64,000 nucleotides of DNA from Rubellimicrobium thermophilum DSM 16684 (GTDB lineage: Bacteria > Pseudomonadota > Alphaproteobacteria > Rhodobacterales > Rhodobacteraceae): the NCBI RefSeq assembly GCF_000442315.1, contig NZ_KE557320.1, positions 390,820 through 454,819 on the forward strand, read 5' to 3'. This document shows positions 37,723-48,832 of the stretch, in pieces; position 1 is the first letter of the stretch, and every line of letters begins with the position of its first letter. The translations under genes were made by a program, and so were the position numbers. The notes below the pieces were generated by a model. It saw only the letters and a list, made by a program, of their open reading frames with translations, did not search any database and had not been told where the DNA came from.

Positions 37723-38925
37723 TCACGCCTGCTGCGCTCTCGCCGAGGCGGTCCCGCCGCCGGTTCCGAGGCCATGCGATCGCGCTGCGGCCAGCGCTGT
37801 CTTCAGTTCGGCCTCCATGCGCGCCAGCTCTTCCTCGGCGGCCGCACGGCGGGCCTTGCCTTCATCGGCGATCTGGAGGCTTTCCTCGATGGTCGCGATG
37901 AGAGCCGCGTTGGCGGCACGCACGGCTTCGATATCGAAGACGCCGCGTTCCATCTCTTGCCTTATGGTGCGATTGGCCTGGCGGAGATTCTCGGCGTTGC
38001 GGGTCAGCAGCTCGTTGGTCAGGTCCGTCGCGTCCCGCACCGCGGCGGCGGCCTCCGCGGAACGCTGGATCGTCACTGCCTGCGCAAGCTGCGTCTCCCA
38101 CAGCGGCACCGTGTTGACGAGGGTCGAATTGATCTTCGTCACCAGGCTCTTGTCGTTTTCCTGAACCAGCCGGATCGAGGGCAGCGACTGCATGGTCACC
38201 TGCCGCGTCAGCCGGAGGTCGTGCACCCGCCGTTCGAGATCGTCACGCGCCGAACGCAGATCGCGCAGCTCCTGTGCCTTCATCACGGCTTCATCCCCGG
38301 TGGCGGCCCTGGCTTCGGCCTCCCTGGCCGGGATGATCGTGTCATCCAGCTCCTTCAGCCGGGCCTCGCCCGCGGCGATGTAGAGCGCCAGTTCGTCATA
38401 GAAGGCCAGTGTCCTGTCATAGAGCCGGTCCAGGGCCTCGATATCCTTGAGCAGCTGATGCTCATGCCGCAGCAGATCGTCGGTGATGCGGTCGATCTGG
38501 GTCTGGACCTCCTCGAAACGGGCCTGGAACTTCGCGATGGGGGCCATGCGGCCGGTCAGCCTCTCCCACAGGCTGCGTTCGCGCCGCAGGTCGAGCTCTT
38601 CGGCGGAAAAGCCGCGGATCGCCGCAACGATCGCCCGGAGGGATTCGCCGGCCGGGCCCACATCCTTGTTGCGAACCCCTTCCAGCATCGCCTGGCTGAT
38701 CTGCTGCAGATCGCTCTGCGCCCGGGATCCGAAGCCGACGATGGACCTTGTGTCGGACAGGTCGATCTCGGCCATCCGCCGACGGATTTCCGCGGCGCGG
38801 GCGGGGTCTGCCTGTTCGATGGACACCACCTCGGCGGCCGGCGCCGGCTCGGGCAGGATGGTCTCCGTCACCTTCCGGGCTTCGGCGAGCGTTGCCTTGG
38901 CGGCTTCGCGGACGCTGTCGCTCAT
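37723..38925 (-). CDS. telA: TelA family toxic-anion resistance protein
   Basis: A 400-residue, largely helical cytoplasmic protein matching TelA (tellurite and other stress resistance; YceH in Bacillus). Blocks in order are DTRSIVGFGSRAQSDLQQIS, ERLTGRMAPIAKFQARFEEVQTQID, TLAFYDELALYIAAGE, VTMQSLPSIRLVQENDKSLV and VPLWETQLAQAVTIQR. Its ATG overlaps the stop of the XpaC-like gene (ATGA), so the pair is coupled. TelA/XpaC pairs recur in many phyla. The mechanism is unknown; a role in membrane or cell-wall stress has been proposed. Confidence 0.92.
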   Translation of the reverse strand: MSDSVREAAKATLAEARKVTETILPEPAPAAEVVSIEQADPARAAEIRRRMAEIDLSDTRSIVGFGSRAQSDLQQISQAMLEGVRNKDVGPAGESLRAIVAAIRGFSAEELDLRRERSLWERLTGRMAPIAKFQARFEEVQTQIDRITDDLLRHEHQLLKDIEALDRLYDRTLAFYDELALYIAAGEARLKELDDTIIPAREAEARAATGDEAVMKAQELRDLRSARDDLERRVHDLRLTRQVTMQSLPSIRLVQENDKSLVTKINSTLVNTVPLWETQLAQAVTIQRSAEAAAAVRDATDLTNELLTRNAENLRQANRTIRQEMERGVFDIEAVRAANAALIATIEESLQIADEGKARRAAAEEELARMEAELKTALAAARSHGLGTGGGTASARAQQA

Positions 38926-39854
38926 GCCTTTCTCCCCTCGTTAGGGCTGACACCCTCGCGCTGCAGCCGTTCGCGCAGGACCGTGATCTCGATGTCCAGC
39001 GCTTCGCGACCTCCCTCGATCAGCCTGCGCGTCGCCCCTGCATAATTCGCCTCCAGATCACCGAGCAGGGCCTCGTAGTCGGCCCGCGCCCGGGCGTCGC
39101 GGCTGCGGCGATACAGATCGACGAAGCGGACCGTCGCATCCCGCGCCCCCATCAGATAGACCCCGAGATAGCGCCGCGCCTCGCCCAGATCGCGCGGGTC
39201 CTCCTCCAGGGTGCGGATCATCCGGCGGGCGACCGCCTCGAAACCGGCGACCCGCATTGCCAGTGCCCGGTCGCCGAGCGTTCCGATCTGCTCGCGGATC
39301 GTGGCGAGATAGCCTTCCGCTTCGGTCGCGAGGCGGGCCGCTCGGTCCTGCTGATGGCTGTCGATTCCCGGGATGCGCTTGTCGTGCAGGGGGTCGATCC
39401 CGAAGGCCGCCAGATGCAGCCCTCCCGCCGCGAGCCCATAGAGCAGGCCGCCCAGGGGCTCGATGCCGTGACCCATGGTGGCCAGGGCGGTTCCCGCCGC
39501 CGCCAAGAGCGCCGCGAGGATCTTGCGCGGCAGGGCGGGACGCCGGGCGGCGGGGCGCGCCTCATGGGCGGCCTGTGCGCGCAATCCCTCGCGCAGAAGC
39601 CAGGCCCCCAGGGCCAGCATGACCGCCGCGCCAAGGCACAGCAGCAGCGAGAGGGGATCGCGGAACAGCCCCGCGAAGGCCGCGACGACCGGCGGCACGA
39701 AGAGCAGATTCGCGCGCGCCCCGGCCGCGTCCACGCGCCGCGCCTCGGTCAGGGCCTCGCGCGTGGCCTCCGCCTGCGCAGTGCCCTGCGGAGTGCGAGG
39801 GGACGGCCTGCCTCCGGGGCTGTAGGGTCCGCCGAACCGTTCCGCCGCCATCAC
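38922..39854 (-). CDS. XpaC-like family membrane protein (5-bromo-4-chloroindolyl phosphate hydrolysis family)
   Basis: A 310-residue protein. A glycine/proline-rich N-terminus precedes two closely spaced hydrophobic helices (NLLFVPPVVAAFAGLF, LSLLLCLGAAVMLALGAW), a second membrane segment near KILAALLAAAGTALATMG, and a cytoplasmic helical domain (LATIREQIGTLGDRALAMRV through YEALLGDLEANYAGATRRLIEGG). The start is GTG at 39854, overlapping the stop of the small two-helix gene (GTGA). The family name comes from a phosphatase-like phenotype and does not prove an enzyme. It is coupled to telA downstream. Confidence 0.88.
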   Translation of the reverse strand: MMAAERFGGPYSPGGRPSPRTPQGTAQAEATREALTEARRVDAAGARANLLFVPPVVAAFAGLFRDPLSLLLCLGAAVMLALGAWLLREGLRAQAAHEARPAARRPALPRKILAALLAAAGTALATMGHGIEPLGGLLYGLAAGGLHLAAFGIDPLHDKRIPGIDSHQQDRAARLATEAEGYLATIREQIGTLGDRALAMRVAGFEAVARRMIRTLEEDPRDLGEARRYLGVYLMGARDATVRFVDLYRRSRDARARADYEALLGDLEANYAGATRRLIEGGREALDIEITVLRERLQREGVSPNEGRKA

Positions 39855-40065
39855 GACCCCGCAAGGCCGGGAAGGACCCCGCTGGCGGCACCCAGCAACA
39901 GCAGCAAGAGGACGGCATAAGCGACGGCACGGAAGGCAGCCGGCATGGAATCCTCCTGTCCGGGGGCGGTGCAGGCGCGGTCAGCGCCCGGAACGCCATC
40001 ACCGCTGCCGCCAGGGCCACGGCCAGGGCCGCGAAGACCATCAGAACCAGGATCAGCCGCACCAT
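39851..40065 (-). CDS. Small two-helix membrane protein (probable frameshift)
   Basis: Restoring one base in the G5 run at 39962-39966 gives a 71-residue protein with two membrane helices (VRLILVLMVFAALAVALAAA and YAVLLLLLLGAASGVL) joined by a polar loop with GQEDS. GGGGAG lies about 9 bases before the ATG at 40065. Read as given, the upstream helix and a separate 31-residue peptide (ATG 39946, preceded by AGGAGGA) would be two products; I cannot exclude that. It overlaps the XpaC-like start. Such two-helix proteins often accompany TelA/XpaC modules in this order (from memory). Confidence 0.6.
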
Positions 40066-40161
40066 GCCTCATTCTCCCCGAGTGCCGCGGGCGCGGCAAG
40101 CGCAAAGCTGCCGCGCTCCGAGGGCATCAACGTCCCGGGAAGAGCGCTGTTCCTGCTGCGC

Positions 40162-41579
40162 TCAGCCCTTGCGGGGGCCCTTGGGCCGCCCGCCGCCGGG
40201 CCGCCCGCCGGATGTCCGCGGTCTGCGGGATGGGCCGCCGGGCCTGCCGCCGCCCGGGCGTTCCGGTCCGCGGGGTCTGCCAGGGCGGGCCCCTGCGGGG
40301 GCGGCGCCGGCGGTCTTGGATGCTGCGCCCTTGCGGGCGGATGTCCTGCCCTCCCGGACTGACCGGCCCCCCGAAGCTGCCGCGGGGTCGCGGTTCGGTT
40401 GCGCATCGCCCGTGCCCGATCCGGCCCCGGCATCGGCTGGCCGGCTCCGGGACCAGCGGGGCTTGCGCTCGCCCGGTTCGCTGCGGGGGCTGCGGGGCCC
40501 GGCAGCCTTCGGAGGGGCCCCGGCCCGTCCTCCTTCGCGCCCGGTCCGCGATCCCGCCCCGGCGGCGCGCGACGCCTCCTGTCCGCTGCGCGGCTTGCGC
40601 GGAGCGGGGGCAGGCGTGGGGCCGGTCTCGGGCGGCTCCTCGGGCCGCAGCCAGGTCTTCGGGCGGCGGAAGGGGGCCTCGCCGGGCGGCGGACAGCCTC
40701 GGTCGTCCCGGCGGTTCCGCTGTCTTCGCCGGTGTCGCCGCCGGCCGGCTCCGCGGCCGGCCCGGTGGCCGTGCCGCCCTTGCGCCGCCGGCTCGGCTCG
40801 GGCCTGGGCACCGCAAGGCCGAGCTGCTCCCGCACGACCCGCGGCTTGACCTCCTCCACCTCGCCCACCGGCAGATCGCCGAGCTGGAACGGCCCATAGC
40901 TGATGCGGATGAGCCGGTTCACGGTCACGCCCAGATGCTCCATGACGCGCCGGATCTCGCGGTTCTTCCCTTCACGGAGCGCCACCGTGAACCAGGAATT
41001 CGCCCCCGTCTGCCGGTCGAAGGTGATCTCCATCGGCTGATATTCGATGCCGTCAACCGTGATGCCCGCGCGCAGCCGGTCCAGATCCGCCTCGGACAGC
41101 GTCCCGTGCACCCGGACACGATAGCGCCGTGTCCAGCCTGTCGCCGGCAGTTCCAGCTTGCGCTTCACCTCGCCGTCATTGGTCAGCAGCAGCAATCCTT
41201 CCGAGGTCAGGTCCAGCCGCCCGATCGACATCACCCGAGGCATGTCCTCGGGCAGCGAGTCGAAGACCGTCGGCCGCCCTTCCTCGTCCTTTTCCGTGGT
41301 CACGAGGCCCGCCGGCTTGTGATAGAGCCACAGCCGCACCGCCTCGGGCGGGGGCACATCCACCCCGTCCACGGCCAGCCGGTCCTCGGGCCGGACATTG
41401 ATCGCGGGCGAGGTCACGATCGTGCCGTTGACGCTCACCCGGCCCGCGATCACCATGCGCTCGGCATCCCGGCGCGAGGCGACCCCCGCGCGTGCAAGAG
41501 CCTTGGCAATGCGTTCGCCCTCCTCCGGTGCGGGAAGGGGACGGGCGGGCTCGGCGGGGCTGTCGTCATCGGTGCTCAT
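40162..41579 (-). CDS. rluB: rRNA/tRNA pseudouridine synthase RluB/RsuA family with long basic tail (frameshift)
   Basis: Isomerises a uridine of 23S rRNA, most likely. Corrected length is 472 residues. An S4 RNA-binding domain (RIAKALARAGVASRRDAERM) and the catalytic domain with the active-site Asp in SIGRLDLTSEGLLLLTND occupy the first 255 residues. The remaining 215 or so form an Arg/Gly/Pro/Ala-rich, disordered, basic tail ending GGRPKGPRKG. One missing base near 40684-40686 breaks the frame before GEAPFRRPKTWLRPEEP. The tail reads cleanly only in the repaired frame. Divergent from tadA. Confidence 0.9.
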
Positions 41580-41656
41580 GCGCGGCCCTTACCTCTTGCG
41601 CTGTGCGCACGCCAGTGGGACTTGCCTGCCGCAGCCGGTCCTGCCACCACCCGGCC

Positions 41657-42112
41657 ATGCCGTTCCTCTCTCATATGGGGGCCGCGCTCGAGGCGGCCCG
41701 TCAGGCTGCCGCCCGGGGCGAGGTGCCCGTGGGGGCCGCCGTGGCCGATCCGGCCGGCCGGCTCGTCGCCGTTGCCTCCAACCGCACCCGGGAACTGCAC
41801 GATCCCACCGCCCATGCCGAGATCCTGGCGCTGCGTGCTGCCTGCGCGGCCGCCGGCAGCGAACGCCTGCCCGGATATTCGCTCTGGGTCACGCTCGAAC
41901 CCTGCCCGATGTGTGCCGCGGCCATCGGCCTGGCCCGCATCGCGCGGCTCCATTTCGGGGCCCCGGATCCCAAATCCGGGGGGGTCCTGCATGGCCCGCG
42001 CCTCTTCACCCATCCCCAGCTGCATCACCGACCCGAGATCTATCCCGGCATCGCCGAGGCCGAGGCCGCCGCCCTCCTGCGCGACTTCTTCGCCAGCCTG
42101 CGGGAGAGTTGA
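41657..42112 (+). CDS. tadA: tRNA-specific adenosine deaminase
   Basis: Deaminates A34 of tRNA-Arg(ACG) to inosine. It has 151 residues. The zinc ligands and catalytic Glu are in HAEILAL and PCPMCAAAIG, and RIARLHFGAPDPKSGG follows. The start MPFLSHMG is taken because the upstream frame is antisense to rluB. Only 48 bases separate it from dnaG. Confidence 0.95.
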   Translation: MPFLSHMGAALEAARQAAARGEVPVGAAVADPAGRLVAVASNRTRELHDPTAHAEILALRAACAAAGSERLPGYSLWVTLEPCPMCAAAIGLARIARLHFGAPDPKSGGVLHGPRLFTHPQLHHRPEIYPGIAEAEAAALLRDFFASLRES

Positions 42113-42160
42113 TCGTCCTGCCACTGGCGACTCGGGCGGCCGCTCTGCCATACTGGCGCC

Positions 42161-44146
42161 ATGTCCCTTCCCCCGGGCTTTCTCGAGGAACTGCGCGCTC
42201 GCGTGCCCCTTGGGCGCGTCGTCGGGCGCAAGGTCGTCTGGGATCCGCGCAAGTCGAATCAGGCCAAGGGCGATCTCTGGGCGCCCTGTCCGTTCCATCA
42301 GGAAAAGACGGCCTCCTTCCACGTCGATGAGCGCAAGGGATTCTACTACTGCTTCGGCTGCCATGCGAAGGGCGATGCCATCGCCTTCATCCGGCAGACG
42401 GAGAATGTCTCCTTCCTCGAGGCCGTGGAGATCCTCGCGCGGGAGGCGGGCATGGCGATGCCGGCGCCGGATCCGAAGGCGGCCGAGCGGAGCTCGCGCC
42501 TGCAGCAGCTGGCCGAGGTCATGGAGATGGCCGTCCGGCATTATCGCCTTGCCCTCTCGCGGCGCGAGGGCGAGGCCGCGCGCGCCTATCTCGAGCGGCG
42601 GGGCCTGAAGGGCGAGGCGCTGGCCCGGTGGGAGATCGGCTGGGCCGGAGAGGACCGTCACGGCCTCTCGAAGGCCCTTGTGGCCAGGGGCGTTCCCGAG
42701 GATCTCCTGCTCGAGGCCGGCCTGACGGGCGAAGGGCAGGGGGGGCGTTATGACCGCTTCTGGGGGCGGATCATCTTTCCCATCCGGGATGCGCGCGGCC
42801 GCGCGGTGGCGCTGGGGGGGCGGTCGCTGGATCCCCATGCCCGTGCCAAATATCTCAACTCGCCCCAGACGCCGCTCTTCGACAAGGGGCGGACCCTGTT
42901 CAACCTCCCCCGCGCGCGTGAGGCGGCGGGCAAGGGCGCCCCGCTGATCGTCGCCGAAGGCTACATGGACGTGATCGCCCTGTCCGAGGCCGGCTTTCCC
43001 GCTGCCGTTGCTCCTCTGGGCACGGCGATCACCGAGGATCAGCTCGCGCTGCTCTGGCGCCTGTCGCCCGAGCCGGTGATCGCCCTCGATGGCGATGCGG
43101 CGGGGCTGCGCGCCGCGCTGCGCCTTGTGGATCTCGCCCTGCCCCGGCTCGAGGCGGGGCGCGGCCTGCGCTTTGCGCTTCTGCCGGCGGGGCTCGACCC
43201 CGACGATCTCCTCCGCCAGCAGGGCGCGCCGGCCATGCAGGCCCTGCTGGACCGGGCGGAGCCGATGGTCGCCCTGCTCTGGCGGCGCGAGACGGAGGGC
43301 AGGACCTTCGACAGCCCCGAACGCAAGGCCGCTCTGGAACAGGGCTGGCGCCGGGCCATCGCCGCGATCCGCGATCCCGCGATCCGCCGCTTCTACGAGG
43401 ACGAGCTGAAGCGCCTCCAGTGGCAGTTCCTGCGCGGGGCCGAACGGTCGCCGCCACGTCGTTCGGGCCAGACCGGACGTTCCGGGGCCGGTCCGCGCGA
43501 ACCCGCCCCGGCCACCCGGGCCAGCCCCCTGGCCGTCGCGCCGCCACCGGGGGGCAATCTGCTGTGGGATGTGCTCTGGGCGCCCGATCCCGGGCCGGAG
43601 GCCGAACTGCGCCGGGCCGTCCTGGCCATCCTGCTGGTCCATCCCGCGCTGATCGAGGACTTCGCCCCCGATCTGGAGGCGATGGACTGCCCCGATCCGA
43701 TCGAGGCAGCGCTGCGCGACGGGCTTCTGCGTCATGCGGGCGCGCCCGATCTGCGCGCCGCGCTGGCCGGGGAGTTCGGCGCCGAAAGCGTCTCCCGGCT
43801 TCTTGAGCGCGCCCATATCCTCGCGCTGCGCCCCCCGGGAGAGACCGAGGCCGCCCGGCTCGACTGTGCCGAGGCCCTGGCCCGTCTGGCGGCCCGCCGC
43901 GGGCATGCCGCCGCGCTGGCCGAGGCCATGGAGGATCTGGCCGCGGGGGCGGACGAATGGCTGACCCTGCGGCTGGGCCAGGCCGCGGCCGCCGTGGACA
44001 TCACGCGCCGCAAGGACATGGAGGACACGCGCGAGGTCTATGTTGCGCCCAACGGCCTGGCGCTGGACAAGGAGGAGCGCGAACGGGCCGAGGATCTGTT
44101 CGCGCGAATCAGCTTCGTGCGGCGGCCCCGACCATCGGCTTCTTGA
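42161..44146 (+). CDS. dnaG: DNA primase
   Basis: Makes RNA primers for DNA replication. The 661-residue protein has an N-terminal CHC2 zinc domain (CPFHQEKTASF, CFGCHAKGDAI), the Toprim fold with VAEGYMDVIAL and the acidic DGDAAG motif, and a C-terminal DnaB-helicase interaction domain. It runs straight towards rpoD (150 bases), the classic dnaG-rpoD part of the macromolecular synthesis operon. rpsU is not beside it, as is usual in this group. Confidence 0.97.
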   Translation: MSLPPGFLEELRARVPLGRVVGRKVVWDPRKSNQAKGDLWAPCPFHQEKTASFHVDERKGFYYCFGCHAKGDAIAFIRQTENVSFLEAVEILAREAGMAMPAPDPKAAERSSRLQQLAEVMEMAVRHYRLALSRREGEAARAYLERRGLKGEALARWEIGWAGEDRHGLSKALVARGVPEDLLLEAGLTGEGQGGRYDRFWGRIIFPIRDARGRAVALGGRSLDPHARAKYLNSPQTPLFDKGRTLFNLPRAREAAGKGAPLIVAEGYMDVIALSEAGFPAAVAPLGTAITEDQLALLWRLSPEPVIALDGDAAGLRAALRLVDLALPRLEAGRGLRFALLPAGLDPDDLLRQQGAPAMQALLDRAEPMVALLWRRETEGRTFDSPERKAALEQGWRRAIAAIRDPAIRRFYEDELKRLQWQFLRGAERSPPRRSGQTGRSGAGPREPAPATRASPLAVAPPPGGNLLWDVLWAPDPGPEAELRRAVLAILLVHPALIEDFAPDLEAMDCPDPIEAALRDGLLRHAGAPDLRAALAGEFGAESVSRLLERAHILALRPPGETEAARLDCAEALARLAARRGHAAALAEAMEDLAAGADEWLTLRLGQAAAAVDITRRKDMEDTREVYVAPNGLALDKEERERAEDLFARISFVRRPRPSAS

Positions 44147-44197
44147 CCTGCGCCCTCCGGCACACCAGATGGCTGTGTTCCAGGGGGCGTCGCCTTC

Positions 44198-44278
44198 CCT
44201 GTTGCGAATCACCTGCCTGTTGCGAATCACCTCAGACCGCCCTTGATTCGCCCGAGCGCCCGACGCAGCGAATCACCT
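44198..44278. promoter_or_regulatory. Triple GCGAATCACCT repeat with GANTC sites upstream of rpoD
   Basis: A 17-base unit, CCTGTTGCGAATCACCT, occurs at 44198-44214 and again at 44216-44232 with one base between. The core GCGAATCACCT recurs at 44268-44278. Each core holds GAATC, and a fourth GANTC (GATTC) is at 44245-44249. All are in the 150-base dnaG-rpoD gap and end 18 bases before the rpoD start. A CcrM/GcrA-responsive region is one inference; the repeats may bind another regulator. Confidence 0.5.
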
Positions 44279-44296
44279 ATCCGCACGGAGCCCCGC

Positions 44297-46285
<1,989 letters not shown>

Positions 46286-46363
46286 TGCGGGCGGGGGCGG
46301 GTCGGCGCCGTCCCCGGACCGGACTGCCCTGCGCAACCTCGCGCCTCAACCCGGGAGTGTTCC

Positions 46364-46642
46364 ATGTCCTTCTGGTCCCGTCTCTTCGGAACCCGCGGCG
46401 GCCAGGCCGCCGAAGCCTCCAGGCCCGAGGATTACAAGGGCTTCCGCATCACTCCTGAACCGATCCGCGAAGGTTCGACCTACCGGGTGGCCGCCCGTAT
46501 CGAGAAGGAGGTGAACGGCGCGCCGCGCCTTCATCGCCTTGTGCGCGCGGATACCGTCTCTTCGCCGGACGAGGCGCGCGACCTCTCGCTCCGCAAGGCG
46601 CGGCAGATGATTGACGAGCAGGGAGAACGCCTGTTCGACTGA
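46364..46642 (+). CDS. HlyU-family protein
   Basis: A 92-residue protein matching the HlyU pfam group, with YKGFRITPEPIREGSTYRVAARIEKEV and FVRAD-like LVRADTVSSPDEARDLSLRKARQMIDEQG. Despite the name, taken from a Vibrio haemolysin regulator, many alphaproteobacterial members have no known target. It lacks an obvious HTH. It sits 78 bases after rpoD. Confidence 0.88.
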   Translation: MSFWSRLFGTRGGQAAEASRPEDYKGFRITPEPIREGSTYRVAARIEKEVNGAPRLHRLVRADTVSSPDEARDLSLRKARQMIDEQGERLFD

Positions 46643-46677
46643 CGCGTCTTGCGCGCCTTGACCCTCATCCATGCGCG

Positions 46678-46694
46678 TGAACACTTTCTTAACC
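46678..46694. promoter_or_regulatory. CtrA-like box TGAA-N7-TTAACC upstream of rmuC
   Basis: TGAA (46678-46681), seven bases and TTAACC (46689-46694): one mismatch to the CtrA consensus, ending 21 bases before the rmuC start. The distance and the bases that follow are like those of the perfect box at 18180-18196. Confidence 0.45.
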
Positions 46695-46715
46695 TTCGTC
46701 GGATAGTGTGGGCGC

Positions 46716-48339
46716 ATGATGAGCCTGGAACTGATTCTCGTCCTTGCGGGGCTTTGCGCTCTCTGCCTCCTTCTTGCGGGGGGGCGGTTGCGCATGCTCG
46801 CCGCGCAGGGGCAGATCTGGCCCGTCTGCGCGCCGCGGCCGAGGATCTGCGCCGCCAGATCGACCAGGCCAGGGGAGAGGTGATGGTCGCCCGCGAACGG
46901 GTCGAGGGGCAGACCCGTCTGCTGGCTGAACGGGATGCGGCTCTTGCCGCTCTCCGGCAGGAGGCCGATCTGTTCCGTCAGCGCCATCAGGAGGCCGAGG
47001 CCCGTTATGCCGATGCCGAATCCCGCTGTGCCCAGGCGAATGAGGGGGTCAAGCGGCTTGAGGCGGCGGCCGAGCGGCTCCGTCATGACCATGCCGAGGC
47101 TCTCCGCCTCCTGCGCGAGGACGGGGCCCGCACGGCGGATCGCCTGCGCGATGCTGAGGCCGAGCTGGCCCGCCTGCGGGCCGATCATGCCGCCCTTCAG
47201 GCCGAGCGGGACGAACGTCTCGCCTCTGCCGAGAGGGAGGTTCGGCGCCTTGCCGCCATCCGCGAGGAGATGGCGAGGGAGTTCGAGGCTCTCGCCGCCC
47301 GCACCTTGCGCGAGACAGGAAGCGCTTTGACGAGAGCCCAGCAGGAAAGGCTGGGCGAACTGCTGACCCCCTTGCGCGAGCAGGTCGCCCGTTTCGAGGC
47401 CGAGTTGCGTGCCGTCCATCAGGAGGCCGACAAGGACCGCGCCATCCTGGCCGAGCAGATTCGCGCCGTGGCCGAACAGGCCCGGTCGGTCAGTCAGGAT
47501 GCCGCCAATCTGGCCCGTGCGCTGAAGGGCGACAAGCAGCGTCAGGGCGCCTGGGGAGAGGCGCAGCTCGAACGTTATCTCGAACTGATGGGCTTTCGGC
47601 GCGATGTGGACTATTTCGTGCAGCAAACCCGGTTGGGCGAAGGGGGCGACCGTCTTCGCCCTGATGTCGTGCTGCGGATGCCGGGCGACAAGGCGCTGGT
47701 GATCGACAGCAAGGTGTCGCTGAACGCCTATGCCGAAGCCGTCGCCGCCGAAACCGATGAGGAGCGCGAGCGCTGGCTGCGCCTGCATGTGCAGAATGTC
47801 CGCGCCCGCGTGGATGAACTGGCTGCGCGCGATTACGACCGGTTCGTGGATGGCTCCATCGACATGGTGATGCTCTTCATGCCGATCAGGGGGCCGTCTC
47901 TGCCGCCTGGGCACAGGATGGGGAGCTTGCGGCCTACGCCATGTCTCGCGGGGTGGGTCTTGTCTATCCGACCTCGCTCCTGATGGCGCTCAGGACGGTG
48001 CGCCATCTGTGGAACGTGGAAAAGCGCAACCGCAATGCCGAACAGATCGCCGAACGGGCGGGGCGGCTTTATGACAAGCTCGCCACCTTCATCGACAGTT
48101 TCCAGCGGGTGGGGTCGGCGCTCGATACGGCTCAGAGGGCGTATGCAACGGCCACTGGGCAGTTGACGCAAGGGCGTGGCAATCTGGTGCGCCAGGTCGA
48201 GGAGCTGAAGTCTCTCGGGGCCCGCACCGGCAAGACCATCGCCATTGCCCATGACGACGATCCGCAGGAGGGGTCGGATGGCCTGTCCCTGCCCGGCATG
48301 GAGGAGGGGGAGGCACGGCAGCTCCCCGCTGCTGAATGA
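46716..48339 (+). CDS. rmuC: DNA recombination protein RmuC (two frameshifts)
   Basis: RmuC limits recombination at inverted repeats and has a nuclease-like core; corrected length 541 residues. An N-terminal membrane helix ([18 protein letters not shown]) is followed by a long coiled coil ([20 protein letters not shown] onwards). The conserved RmuC domain has [43 protein letters not shown] and VMLFMPIEGA. A G is missing at 46808-46811 and a base near 47889-47893; the second removes the frame of the last 150 residues, which then read [16 protein letters not shown]. Confidence 0.92.
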
Positions 48340-48352
48340 AGGGAAATTTCTG

Positions 48353-48832
48353 ATGCGCTGTCCCTTCTGCGGCCATATCGACACCCAGGTGAAGGATTCG
48401 CGTCCCGCCGAGGATCATGTTGCCATCCGCCGCCGCCGTTTCTGCCCGGCCTGCGGGGGGCGCTTCACCACCTATGAACGGGTCCAGTTGCGCGATCTCG
48501 TGGTGCTCAAGTCGAACGGCCGGCGTGAGGATTTCGATCGCGAGAAGCTTGAGCGCTCCATCCGCATCGCGATGCGCAAGCGCCCGATCGAGCCCGAGCG
48601 GATCGACCAGATGGTGACCGGGATCGTCCGCCGCCTCGAATCGCTGGGCGAGAGCGAGATCACCTCGCGCCAGATCGGCCAGATCGTGATGGAGGCGCTG
48701 GCCCGTATCGACACCGTGGCCTATGTCCGTTTTGCCAGCGTCTACATGAATTTCCAGGCCGTCGGGGACTTCGATCGCTTCATGGCAGAGCTGCGTCCGC
48801 AGGAGATCCCGGACGAGACCGGTCCATCATGA
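48353..48832 (+). CDS. nrdR: Transcriptional repressor NrdR
   Basis: ATP/dATP-sensing repressor of ribonucleotide reductase genes, 159 residues. The N-terminal zinc ribbon is [15 protein letters not shown] with [17 protein letters not shown], followed by the ATP-cone ([20 protein letters not shown]). It overlaps the ribD start by four bases (ATGA), a classic nrdR-ribD pairing. Confidence 0.97.
   Translation: MRCPFCGHIDTQVKDSRPAEDHVAIRRRRFCPACGGRFTTYERVQLRDLVVLKSNGRREDFDREKLERSIRIAMRKRPIEPERIDQMVTGIVRRLESLGESEITSRQIGQIVMEALARIDTVAYVRFASVYMNFQAVGDFDRFMAELRPQEIPDETGPS

Noticed and set aside
44198..44278. CRISPR-like array
   Set aside because: Three short cores of 11-17 bases at irregular spacing with no cas genes are cis-regulatory repeats, not a CRISPR array.
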